Source: Alentia gelatinosa
Lineage: Eukaryota; Annelida; Polychaeta; Phyllodocida; Polynoidae
NCBI GenBank assembly: GCA_950022655.1
Contig: OX465584.1
Location: 27,687,469-27,751,468 of the forward strand
Direction of reading: 5' to 3'
Length of the DNA: 64,000 nucleotides
Under the pieces are notes generated by a model. It saw only the letters and a program-made list of their open reading frames with translations, made no database searches and was not told where the DNA came from. This document shows, in pieces, positions 53,083 to 61,340 of this stretch (the stretch's first letter is position 1; each line of letters opens with the position of its first letter). Position numbers and translations under genes: made by a program.

Positions 53083-53464
53083 TTAACCCTTTCCCTGCAG
53101 CACCCTGTTTCTCTGCTCAGAATTACACGGCAGGCATTACTTGCCCAAACGACCCTGATATGGCATCTTCTGAGGAAATAGCAATGTGATGTGATGTGTC
53201 ATGTAATTTAAGTAATTTGCCTTGGTGACTGATCATATTTCGTCATACCAAATCAAAGGTCAATATGGCTCTTATACCTTGTCAAATTTTTTTAAAAATC
53301 AAACAATTATCTTTTTATCTATTGAATTTTGTATATAAGTATCAATGATGCCTCGAAGATGCCTGAAAGCATCTTCCTGCCATAGCAAGGGGAATTCCTG
53401 GAGGCATCTTCCTGCTGTAGCCAGGGGAATGCCAGGAGGCATCTTCCTGCTGTTAAAGGGTTAA
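53083..53464. mobile_element. piggyBac-like MITE with TTAA target duplications
   Basis: A 374 bp element (53,087-53,460) is flanked on both sides by TTAA, the target site of piggyBac transposases. The ends are CCCTTTCCCTGCAGCA and, reversed, CCCTTTAACAGCAGGA: a 6-bp identical tip followed by related sequence. There is no transposase frame, so it is non-autonomous and would need a piggyBac-type transposase in trans. The right third is a 35-bp minisatellite that runs into the terminal inverted repeat. Confidence 0.75.
53367..53460. repeat. 35-bp minisatellite inside the MITE, 2.7 units
   Basis: Units start at 53,367, 53,402 and 53,437 and share AGGCATCTTCCTGC, with AGGGGAAT in the middle. The third unit passes directly into the terminal AAAGGG. 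The terminal inverted repeat sequence may thus have been amplified inward. Confidence 0.85.
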
Positions 53465-53710
53465 ATATACTTTACTCTGGATTTGTCACTAATAATACTC
53501 ATATGGTAGAATATGGTAGAACTACATAGACTTCTTTACTCAGTAGGGTGAAATAATATTCAGACACAGATTTTACTTGTTTGTACATCCTTTTACATAC
53601 TTGAACACAAGGCCCATGTCTTAAGGCTTTAAATAATATAGAATAGCCTCATTTGGGGTCATAATCTACTCCATATAGGATAATATTCACTCATATCTTG
53701 ACTCAATATA

Positions 53711-53785
53711 CCTTTAGGCTCACATCATGGAGCAAGCAGATTTCAAGTAGTCACATGTTCAAACCAAAGTCATCTAATATGGGCC
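53711..53785 (+). mobile_element. tRNA-derived SINE head (candidate)
   Basis: TAGGCTCACATCATGGAGC resembles a tRNA A box and D arm. GCAGATTTCAAGTAGTC resembles an anticodon arm. GTTCAAACC at 53,757-53,765 is a perfect B box, about 42 nt after the A-box-like start. No body, tail or target duplication could be delimited. A chance B box remains possible. Confidence 0.35.
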
Positions 53786-54004
53786 ATAGACATATAATTA
53801 TCCAAAATGTCTTCATTACACAAATTCTGGGATACATCATTTTTGTAATACATACCTCTGTAGCACTTATAAGGCCTTGGTAGCTACAAAAGAGGAGAAA
53901 TTAGATTTCATACAGTTATTTATGAAGTACAGACTCAAATACTTTAGATACTTCAGATACCAAACTTAATAGGAAACACCAGTCACATACTCAGACACTC
54001 CAAG

Positions 54005-54037
54005 ATGGCCGACACGTCTGGAAGTTCGCCTGTCAAT
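54005..54037 (+). other. possible short first coding exon with GTGAGT donor
   Basis: AAGATGGCC is a good start context. Eleven codons (MADTSGSSPVN) follow, then GTGAGT, a consensus 5' splice site. The codons are richer in C and G than the surrounding AT-rich DNA. No continuing exon could be joined: the acceptor-like TTTGTCCCATTGCAG ending at 54,800 gives an immediate stop in the matching phase. It could be the start of a gene whose other exons lie elsewhere, or chance. Confidence 0.25.
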
Positions 54038-54990
54038 GTGAGTCAACACAAAACATAGATCATAGATCATGACTCACAAAAATATGAATATTCAGATAGA
54101 AGTACACAAAAAAATGCACATAAATCTAAATATACCAAAAATAACTCTCACACTAGAGAGAACAAACTGTCAACATGGCTCCTCAGAGGTAACAGGTCCA
54201 AGGAGGGGGAACAAAAACAAGTCCAATCTGAGCAAATTACATGGAATTACATCAAACTACCACAGGATTACACTCAAGAGGTACTGAAGGATATATCCTG
54301 CAGTTTTTTGTGAGTTGACAAACAACCATTTTAACTTTAATGTGAAAGATTCGCTTAAATCTCCTATTATCACTCAGCTATGCGATCTGTGTTTTTACTT
54401 GTCCAGTGCACTACTCACCTACATCAGATAACCAAAACTGAGGTTTGCTGTCTGACTCTGGAGGCAGTGTGTTTGATAATTGTACTGCCCTAGTGTCTTA
54501 ATGGAAGCTTTTCCTAGGACTCACACTTTGTGTTCCTCTCTGAAGACTGTCCAGGGGATGGCTTCTTTCGGAGAGCCTGTACATGAAAGATAACATGGGT
54601 TTATCTCTTTTGTAATTGAGATTTTCCACATTGTACAATCAAATTGCAATGAAACCTTTCAGATTGACATCTCTAGATTACCCCTGGCTTTAATGGTTTA
54701 CCTCTAGTTTTAGGCATTTTGTTAAACATCTGTGGGCAGAGGGTAAGCAATAGGGAGGTTGCTGCATTAAGTCAATGTGTGGTGTTTGTCCCATTGCAGG
54801 CCCCGAGAATGTGACGGTTACACATGGTGGGATGGACCCGGCTCTTGATGCGGCACAAACTTGACGATGATGACTGGAGAATATCCACAGACAACGATGG
54901 CGCCCCTGGTAGACCTTTCTAAAGGTTTACTAGAGTACTCAGTTCCAGTAAGTCTCCCTAACTATTCCACCAAATAGGCGCTCTGTAGGC
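54038..54990. other. spacer, no supported gene
   Basis: No continuous coding signal. A decent acceptor-like site ends at 54,800, and a block near 54,520-54,545 (TTTGTGTTCCTCTCTGAAGA) resembles TGTGTTCCTCTGTGAAGA at 52,356, so a second diverged copy of that SINE body may lie here. Confidence 0.4.
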
Positions 54991-54994
54991 CAGT

Positions 54995-55220
54995 TTTCAC
55001 CCTCCGGCTGATGTTTGCCGCCACGGCCGGCCGCCCCTAACCCTCTAAATTCTCCGAGCTGTTCCAACATATCGACCTGCCGATGACCAACAGGTGCACG
55101 CACACTGCCCGACGAGTACCCCAAGGGCGGTTCCACCAAGCGCTGCAGCTGGCCGGTCCTGGCGCGGCGATGAACCTGCAGCGGGTTTGCTGCTGCCATC
55201 TAGTGGACGTTGGCAGCACT
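54995..55220. promoter_or_regulatory. GC-rich island with perfect CTCF consensus
   Basis: About 220 bp with clearly higher G+C and CpG content than its flanks. On the minus strand at 55,193-55,206 it reads CCACTAGATGGCAG, which meets every position of the CTCF core consensus CCASYAGRKGGCRS. CTCF is an 11-zinc-finger insulator and architectural protein whose DNA motif is conserved across bilaterians. Open frames here in both directions look like products of the high G+C content. The insulator role is inference only. Confidence 0.45.
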
Positions 55221-55498
55221 AACGTGCATTAACATAAATTTAGCAGAAATCTCCCTTGATGACAGAAGGTAATAAGAATCATCTATCACATATATAGAAG
55301 CTCTTCCTTTTCATCTTCACTCACATAAAATAACCCTCTCTTTGATAATTGATTATGACTGTTGATGGGACTATAATTCTTTGCCAAAGAAATAATCCGA
55401 AGGCCTGGACTTTTTAAAGCATATTCTGAAATACAAAGCTACAGGAAATGTATGTTCAGGATAGAGTGATTTTATGTACACACTTCTCTATTTTACAG
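55221..55498. other. spacer ending in a splice acceptor
   Basis: No coding signal until CTTCTCTATTTTACAG at 55,483-55,498, a good polypyrimidine tract plus AG that probably marks the start of the GPCR exon. Confidence 0.5.
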
Positions 55499-55815
55499 TT
55501 TAAACTTCATCTCCTTCGCATAGTATCCCATACTGTCTTCTGTACACACATTGAAAAAGAGGGTGAAGTTCTAGGACAGGGCATTTCACCACAGGAAAAC
55601 CAGAATGAGAGATCATGGAATACCAAAATCTCTGTCGAAATTCAACATTCAACATTCAACAAATCTACAAATGATTATCAAGGAATGCATGATACAGCAT
55701 TAATTGATACTGCATATTTGTTCACCATAATCTGTATCGCAGGAATTGGAATTTTGGCCAATACTCTAATCATCATTGTCATTATCTATGGATACCTATA
55801 TAAATAGACAATAAT

Positions 55816-55916
55816 CGATGGTTTTGTGGACAGGTGGCCGTAAACCACGAGGGATTGACGCGTAGTAATACACGAACGCTAGTGGTTTACAGAGCCACCT
55901 GTCCACAAAATCATCG
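55816..55916. mobile_element. foldback (inverted-repeat) element inserted in the GPCR
   Basis: Arms 55,816-55,848 and 55,882-55,916 are imperfect inverted repeats sharing TTTTGTGGACAGGTGGC and GTAAACCAC, with a 33-nt centre. It lies exactly where intracellular loop 1 of the receptor should be. Clear target duplications were not found. The full insert is longer (about 55,805-56,165) and includes the 21-bp repeats at 56,031. Confidence 0.75.
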
Positions 55917-56030
55917 TTTGTTGCATTTATTATCCATCTTTTTGAACAAATCAAATCCAGTAATTGACATATTAAAGGGTATAACAATAGAGACTATTTA
56001 TGTGCTCTATAGCAAAAGGGACTATTTTTC

Positions 56031-56093
56031 CCGTATACCATGGTTTTGAATCCGTATACCACAGGTTTGAATCCGTATACCACAGTTATGGTA
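56031..56093. repeat. 21-bp tandem repeat, 3 units
   Basis: CCGTATACCATGGTTTTGAA, CCGTATACCACAGGTTTGAA and CCGTATACCACAGTTATGG start at 56,031, 56,052 and 56,073. They lie in the DNA interrupting the GPCR and therefore arrived with, or after, the insertion. Confidence 0.85.
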
Positions 56094-57067
56094 TCTGACA
56101 GGTTTTATACACTGGGTCATGGTTTGCTGAGTCCCCATACATTTTCAATGGGGGGTTTGTATACGATGGCTAATAAAAAGTATATCATCATGAATTTACT
56201 TGTGGCTCTAGCAATTGCAGACAATTTGACACTAAGATATATTATTGTTGTGAGTGATGGAATTTATAGTTTTCTTCCTCAGGCTTGGTCAGTCTGGCTT
56301 TGTAGACTCCTGACATTCATTGGATACAGTGCATCCATGACATCAAATTTATTGATTGTATCGATATCTGCTGAAAGAATGATTGCTGTTATATATCCCA
56401 TGAAAACTCATATATATATTGCAGCAAATCAAGGACTGCTCTGGCAGTCATGTTCATTGTTATGCTTTCGTCTTTTACTAATATGTCTCTATTTTTCACC
56501 TGCTCAGTTAATACAATACATACTACAATGGTGTGCAGGAGTTACGGATCTCATTCAAACTATGACAGAATATTCCAAATGATATCTGGACTATCATATA
56601 GTATCATTCCTTTTTTATTAATTCTAATTTTGAACATACTGACAATCGGGAGAATTTATTCTCATCACACGTTCAGAGAAAGTGCCAACAATGAAAGAAA
56701 CAATGGTTCAATTTCAAATAACCACACCTCATCTTTGACTATTACCATGTTTGCTGTTTCTTCAGTCTTTGTGATTACAACAGCACCTTTTGAAGTCTAT
56801 GTTTGGTAAAATCTGTATAATGGCACTTATCCAAATCTAATGAATGACATTGTTAAGTCCATAGTCCTTTCACTAGATGAAATCAACCATGGCATTAATT
56901 TCTTCCTCTATTGTCTGACAGGGACAGTATTTAGAAGAACATTTATCAGACTTTTAAGATCCATAGCCAGGACATCTTTAAGGCAAACTCCTATCCGTAC
57001 TGTTGAAGCTCATGTCCAGTAAGATGTAACCAGAATCTCACATAATCTATGAAAGACTGTAGCCATC

Positions 57068-57116
57068 TACCACCTACATACCTGCTACACATATGACAGA
57101 TGCACAGTAGGTGGTA
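57068..57116. repeat. 10-bp perfect inverted repeat downstream of the GPCR
   Basis: TACCACCTAC at 57,068-57,077 and GTAGGTGGTA at 57,107-57,116 are exact reverse complements 29 nt apart. This could be a hairpin in a 3' UTR or a very short foldback; no function is known. Confidence 0.5.
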
Positions 57117-57194
57117 AGACATTCACATTTAAAATAATAGCATTGGTTATAATGGGATTTACATGATGTGCACCTCTCTGATAAGAAACACACC

Positions 57195-57917
57195 TGGGCC
57201 CTGTTTTCCAGTTACAACAAGTTTTATGGAAGACATCTTTGAGGCGTCAGTGTCCTATAGACATGATATCTCAGAGGATATGCCTGTCTAAGACAGTTAG
57301 GGTGGTCTGAGGTGTGCTATAGTCACGACAATCTTAGGGACACGTGGTTCAAAATGTCTTATAAATTGTCTTAGACCTAAGACATCTATGGACATGTCGT
57401 ACCGAATGCGCAACTTCATTTACCATAAGAATTAAACAATGAAATTTTAACACGAGCAAGGTATACATATAACCTATAATCGTACCAAATGTGAAGAAGA
57501 TCGGCCACTCCGATCTGAGGATATCGGCATTTGCATTTCATCATAGCAAACGTCTGCTCTTGTGGCCAGTGTACTTTCCCCACGCATCCGCTAATTTATG
57601 CGGCAACCTCGACAGTCACTGCACACCGAAAGATGGGAGGGCATACTGGCCACCAGAGCAGACGATTGCTATGACAATATTCAAACGCTGATATCTTCGG
57701 ATCGCACGGAAAATCCTCTGTATATGCACAGTGAGGTTTGATAGAATCTAAGACAATTCTATGCTTGAGACACTTTTAGTGGTGATCTCCTGTGGCGCAC
57801 TACGATACGTCTATAGCACACCGGCCATCATTTGTCTTGCAAATTGTCTTACAATCCCTAAGACATCTCAGCTTACAAGACTAAGATCATGTCGTGACAG
57901 AAAAACAGGGCCCTGGT
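57195..57917. mobile_element. MITE-like element, GGGCCCTGTTTT ends, nested foldback
   Basis: The left end reads CCTGGGCCCTGTTTTCC and the right end, reversed, CCAGGGCCCTGTTTTTC. Subterminal inverted segments (GGTGTGCTATAG against CTATAGCACACC) and several copies of AATTGTCTTA and CTAAGACATCT are found inside. There is no transposase frame. The ends resemble hAT-type MITEs, but no 8-bp target duplication could be confirmed. The centre holds a second inverted repeat. Confidence 0.6.
57507..57709. repeat. nested ~68-bp-arm inverted repeat
   Basis: Left arm ~57,507-57,574 (with CATAGCAAACGTCTGCTCT) and right arm ~57,641-57,709 (with AGAGCAGACGATTGCTATG) are imperfect reverse complements around a ~66-nt centre. 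It is probably a separate foldback inserted in, or forming the core of, the surrounding element. Confidence 0.7.
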
Positions 57918-58859
57918 ACATAGTTTCAGACAAAACACCTAGGCATCTTTGTTGTAGATGCGGGGACCCTCCCTGCATGAACTACCACCCAGAGACTCAT
58001 GGATTTTTGATACTCATGCACCCTCCAGCATAAAGAGACCGTGAGTGAGGGGCATGGAAAACATGTGACTCTGACCTAATGCTGAGTACTTTATCAGTGA
58101 CTTAGCGACCATTGGGTTTATACCACAGCCTGAGACTGAGAAGCCTTAAATCCCAGTGGGGTGGGAAGAGAAGGGGAGCACCAGTCCCATCAAAGTCCCT
58201 AACCCCCATATTTAGAAATATCTTAGAAGTAAAAATCTCTTGAAATTTTGAGAAACTCATTGGGGTCCAGGAGAAAGGCCCTTCTCAGAGAAATGAGAGC
58301 CCACCTTTTACATGAGGGGATTGTTCTCTTGCAGAATTTGAAGGGGATTTTCCATGGACTAAGCAATGGCATATGACAAAGAAAAACCCTCAGATAGGCA
58401 TCATATTTCAGTTTACAAATATATATATTATCATTTACCTGTGTGTGAATGTCAGTCAAACACTACCCTCTCATGGGGGTGTAGTACTTGTCGAGTGCGG
58501 CCCATTATGACGTGCTTCATCACACTAAACAAAATTGAACATGCTAGGGACAAGATGAACCTCATCATGGTAAATTTCAACATGGCTGATGCCACCATCT
58601 CGTGACTTCAGATTCATCTTAGACTACCCTTAATGAATAAGAATATGTGATAACTAGAATAAAGTTTAAATAGCTTAAATATGGAAAATTGATCAATAAC
58701 AATAAGTAGAAGAAACACCTAGAATCCAACACGATGAGGCATGGTAGCATGCTTTGTAAATTCTACCTGTGTTTTGTATACTACCAAACTGCTAGATAGT
58801 TGTATCGTGAACAAAAATATATGGAGTGTCTGACAATTGATGTTGCAAAACCTTTGAAT
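57918..58859. other. spacer, no gene seen
   Basis: Only chance reading frames of up to ~90 codons without domain features. No repeat or RNA gene could be supported. Confidence 0.55.
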
Positions 58860-59190
58860 AAGGATGTGATGCTTGTCACTGCATATAGGCAAAAAAAGAG
58901 GGAAATATGAACAACTTCATAGCTTCTGTTAAGAACATTGTCCATGAGAATTCTAATTGAAATACTGAATTCTGGTTGATTGGGGACCTCAACTGCAACT
59001 TGTATGACAGAGTAGATGGTGGCAGAGAAAAACTGATGGACTTAAAGACAAGAATCTTATACAACTTACAGATAAAGTGACTGGGCCATCAGATAACGGC
59101 TGTTCGATGATTACCAACTGTCAGCATGCCCTATCCTCCAGAGTTTGTAATATATTTATCAGGGATCACCTTGTACCGTAGTCAAATACG
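58860..59190 (+). pseudogene. LINE endonuclease-domain relic
   Basis: Translation gives MLVTAYRQ, then NNFIASVKNIVHENSN, a stop, then NTEFWLIGDLNCNLYDR. After a frameshift near 59,070 it continues TDKVTGPSDNGCSMITNC and IFIRDHLVP. The order AYR, GDLNCN, S-MI, DH matches the apurinic/apyrimidinic-like endonuclease at the N-terminus of non-LTR retrotransposon ORF2 proteins, with GDxN and SDH-type catalytic boxes. At least one nonsense codon and one frameshift make it dead. It is on the opposite strand from, and clearly distinct from, the LINE at 61.3-64 kb. Confidence 0.65.
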
Positions 59191-59199
59191 GTACAGGTA

Positions 59200-59890
59200 T
59201 GGAGTATTATAAATAAGTGAAAGGTTTTTGGATTATTCTGGTTATTTATTAAGTTTCATGTTTTATTAATTATTCACAAATATTTATCAATGTGTTGTGT
59301 ATTAATCATAATATTTAATAGCGTTTAGATAGCCACTGTATCAAGGTTCTAGCTATGTATCACTATCATGTATCACTTGAGGTTTGAGGTAGTACGCCAC
59401 TGAGTAACTACAGCAGCGCCAGTGCTCCCATAGGCGGGATTCACTTGTACTACAGTGGTTAAAATAGAGAAACGTCACCTATGACTCATAGGGAAACCCC
59501 CTGCAGGCTTTCCCCGGTTCTAACTGAATATGTTAACGCAATCTTGCTGCCTATTGGTCTGGTGTGAGTCCATTGTGAAATTACCCATGATCCTCTAGTA
59601 AATCCTCACTCTCTGAGCTGGATCCGCAGTGAGAGGATCGGCAGTCTCTAAAACCACCCCATGCTGAGTGCATGTGTCTCACCTACTCGGAGTTGGGTGA
59701 GTACTATGCATACAGCATGCAGAATTGGTCTGAACTAGCGTTGTACTGCCAACTTCGCTGGCACACGTAAGACAGCAAGTAGCTCAGAATTCAGGGACTC
59801 TTCTGAGCTTACTGCCACTACTACACGGTTCTGATATACTACAAACACCACAGGACTTATCTCACCTTCACTTCTCACCTGTGAGAGTGA
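59200..59890. other. spacer, no gene seen
   Basis: AT-rich to about 59,370, then more balanced. No supported coding region, RNA gene or element boundary. Confidence 0.55.
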
Positions 59891-59897
59891 AATGATC

Positions 59898-60020
59898 TTT
59901 TTTTTTTTTGAACAGCGCAAGCTGACGAGAGGATTTGAACCGATAATATTCCCACTAGGGCCCTGTCCACTACATCTGTGAGTGATCTGCAGTAAAGCGC
60001 CACTACCTATTACGGCAAAA
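59898..60020 (-). mobile_element. tRNA-derived SINE with A-tail (candidate)
   Basis: On the minus strand TAGTGGACAGG resembles an A box and GGTTCAAATCC (59,931-59,941) is a perfect B box. About 20 nt downstream a run of 12 A (T at 59,898-59,909) forms a tail. The A-to-B spacing (about 32 nt) is shorter than in tRNA genes, so the head is deleted or the A box is misassigned. Target duplications were not identified. Confidence 0.4.
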
Positions 60021-60299
60021 AAACAAAGCCCTAATACACACTAGAGAGCCTCGGTAAAACAGGCCTGAAGAGATATCCCTATCGAAACTACTGAGTAGAA
60101 CGGCCCCCCCAGATAGGCAGGACCTTTGGTTAAGATATAATAAATTAGAAATCTCAACCAAGTATGAAACCACCCCAAATCAATATAAAATCGATCCCGA
60201 TTGGTCACAGCACGACTCCCGCCAAAGCAGGGGGGTGACTGACCAGTCAGGGTTGAGGTCAAGGGTCGAATATGGGTTGAAACCTATTAGAACAAAGGT

Positions 60300-60499
60300 T
60301 TCAAGTGACAGTGCCGCGCACCGGGCCCGCGAAACGCCGGCCGCACATACACACAGATCACTCACTCAGTAGTTGCCTCCACCGACGCCACGTTTTTTCA
60401 AATATCTATCGACATAGCGACTGCTGTCCGAGGACACACATAGTGCCTCCGTGTGAAGCTACGTTACCGCCAAGTGCGTACCTTCAGACCACGAACATC
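60300..60499 (+). promoter_or_regulatory. CpG-rich putative promoter / 5' UTR
   Basis: CpG density rises sharply from about 60,310 (CCGCGCACCGGGCCCGCGAA) up to the start codon, in contrast to the AT-rich surroundings. This is the usual setting of a housekeeping-type metazoan promoter. No TATA box at an obvious position. The transcription start is not defined. Confidence 0.4.
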
Positions 60500-60685
60500 A
60501 TGGCAGAACCATCCGCTGCCAGCCCGTCTTTTGACAGAGGGGATTCGTCCGACTACAAGCCGTCAACCAAGCGCAAGCGAGGAGGCGGTGACAGTTCCGA
60601 CAGCGACAGCGATGGCCTGCCGCGGTCCAAGTTCATCTTTGGCAGTGAGAGCAACCTTACCCCACACACATCGACTGGGGATGAA
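60500..60685 (+). CDS. first coding exon of an unidentified nuclear protein
   Basis: Sixty-two codons start at ATCATGGCAG, a good initiation context, and end at the 5' splice site GAA/GTGAGT in phase 0. The peptide begins MAEPSAASPSFDRGD. It has a basic KRKRGGG stretch (probable nuclear localisation signal), an acidic-serine run SSDSDSDG that looks like casein-kinase-2 sites, then LPRSKFIFGSESN. It is low-complexity and probably disordered. I do not recognise the family. The frame stays open past the donor to 60,973, but the text there lacks this character and looks intronic. Remaining exons should be to the right, past the LINE. Some upstream in-frame codons from 60,305 exist, but the ATG at 60,500 has the best context. 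Confidence 0.55.
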
Positions 60686-60975
60686 GTGAGTACACCACAT
60701 AAACGTATCAAGTTACAATGCAGTTCTAACACTGATAACATGTCTCTTACCTCGTTTTCTCTGTACTCTGTATGTAACTCCGCCGTGCTGGCAAACAACA
60801 TGACACACACAGGATGTAGGTCACGCGCTGCGCACTGGGAACCGGCTCTAATGCCGGCCGACACGCAGCAACCAGCGGTGGCGAAGGCCCATACACGCCG
60901 GGTAGCACATACGGCTTCCCGCTCCGCATACAAAAGCGGAACAAAGGCCAAACTAAGAGCCACGAGTATTTAAGG

Positions 60976-61118
60976 GAAACTAGTTAACCTAATTGGGAGG
61001 GGTCCTCGTACCGCGTTTCTTTCGCTAAATCTACCGCATGAGCTCGTAGAGAGAATGCGGTAGATTTAGCGAAAGAAACAAGGTACGAGGACCCCTCCCA
61101 ATTAGGTTAACAAGTTTC
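60976..61118. mobile_element. palindromic MITE with 64-bp arms
   Basis: Arms 60,976-61,039 and 61,055-61,118 are near-perfect reverse complements (CTAATTGGGAGGGGTCCTCG, then CGCTAAATCTACCGCAT), with differences only at CTAG/CTTG and CGCG/CTTG, around a 15-nt centre. There is no coding capacity. The near identity of the arms indicates a young insertion or gene-converted hairpin. It lies in the presumed first intron of the gene at 60,500. Confidence 0.85.
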
Positions 61119-61340
61119 ACTTGTACTATACACCTCTAATAATTCGTAAATAATCAATAACTTACCAAAATAAGTCGACGACGAAGCGAAAATCAAACTC
61201 GACTGGTAGTGCGGAAGTTATTTTCTGCTAGGCACTATGCGCATGTGCGATATTACTCTCCAACCATAGTCATTGAACACAAATTATAGCAGAACATACG
61301 GGCGGTGACTCCTTGACCTCATTAACAGCTTTATCGCAGT
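61119..61340. other. intronic spacer, nothing identified
   Basis: Short stretch between the palindromic element and the 3' end of the LINE, with no coding or repeat signal. Confidence 0.5.

Larger units (their letters stand above)
55499..57022 (+). pseudogene. class A (rhodopsin-type) GPCR pseudogene, peptide-receptor-like
   Basis: Pieces in three frames assemble into a seven-helix receptor. The N-terminus has an NKS glycosylation site. TM1 (GILANTLIII) ends near 55,800. After an insertion come TM2 (NLLVALAIADNL, with the conserved Asp), the TM3 cysteine and SAERMIAVIYP in place of DRY, TM4, TM5 with its proline (SIIPFLL), TM6 (TTAPFEVY) and TM7 (NHGINFFLYC, NFFLY replacing NPxxY), then a basic tail ending at 57,022. 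The TM7 style resembles FMRFamide/neuropeptide-type orphan receptors of invertebrates. Lesions: foldback DNA inserted in intracellular loop 1 (55,805-56,165), a net frame change in the (TA) run at 56,409-56,420, and a TAA at 56,807-56,809 after TM6. It probably began as a large single coding exon after the acceptor at 55,498. The ligand cannot be inferred. Confidence 0.85.

Noticed and set aside
54005..54960. Two-exon gene joining 54,005-54,037 to sequence after the acceptor-like AG at 54,800
   Set aside because: The donor phase gives GCC CCG AGA ATG TGA, an immediate stop; other phases do not match the donor.
54939..55219. Minus-strand reading frames of 60-86 codons in the GC-rich island
   Set aside because: Overlapping frames, arginine/glycine-rich text typical of GC-rich non-coding DNA, and no splice or start support.
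60553..60963. 136-codon minus-strand frame opposite the putative first exon
   Set aside because: It is an antisense shadow of the serine/acidic-coding exon and adjoining intron, with no domain features.
60686..60973. Extension of the nuclear-protein coding region past 60,685
   Set aside because: The frame is open, but a GTGAGT donor sits at 60,686 and the downstream text loses the acidic/basic pattern, so it is more likely intron.
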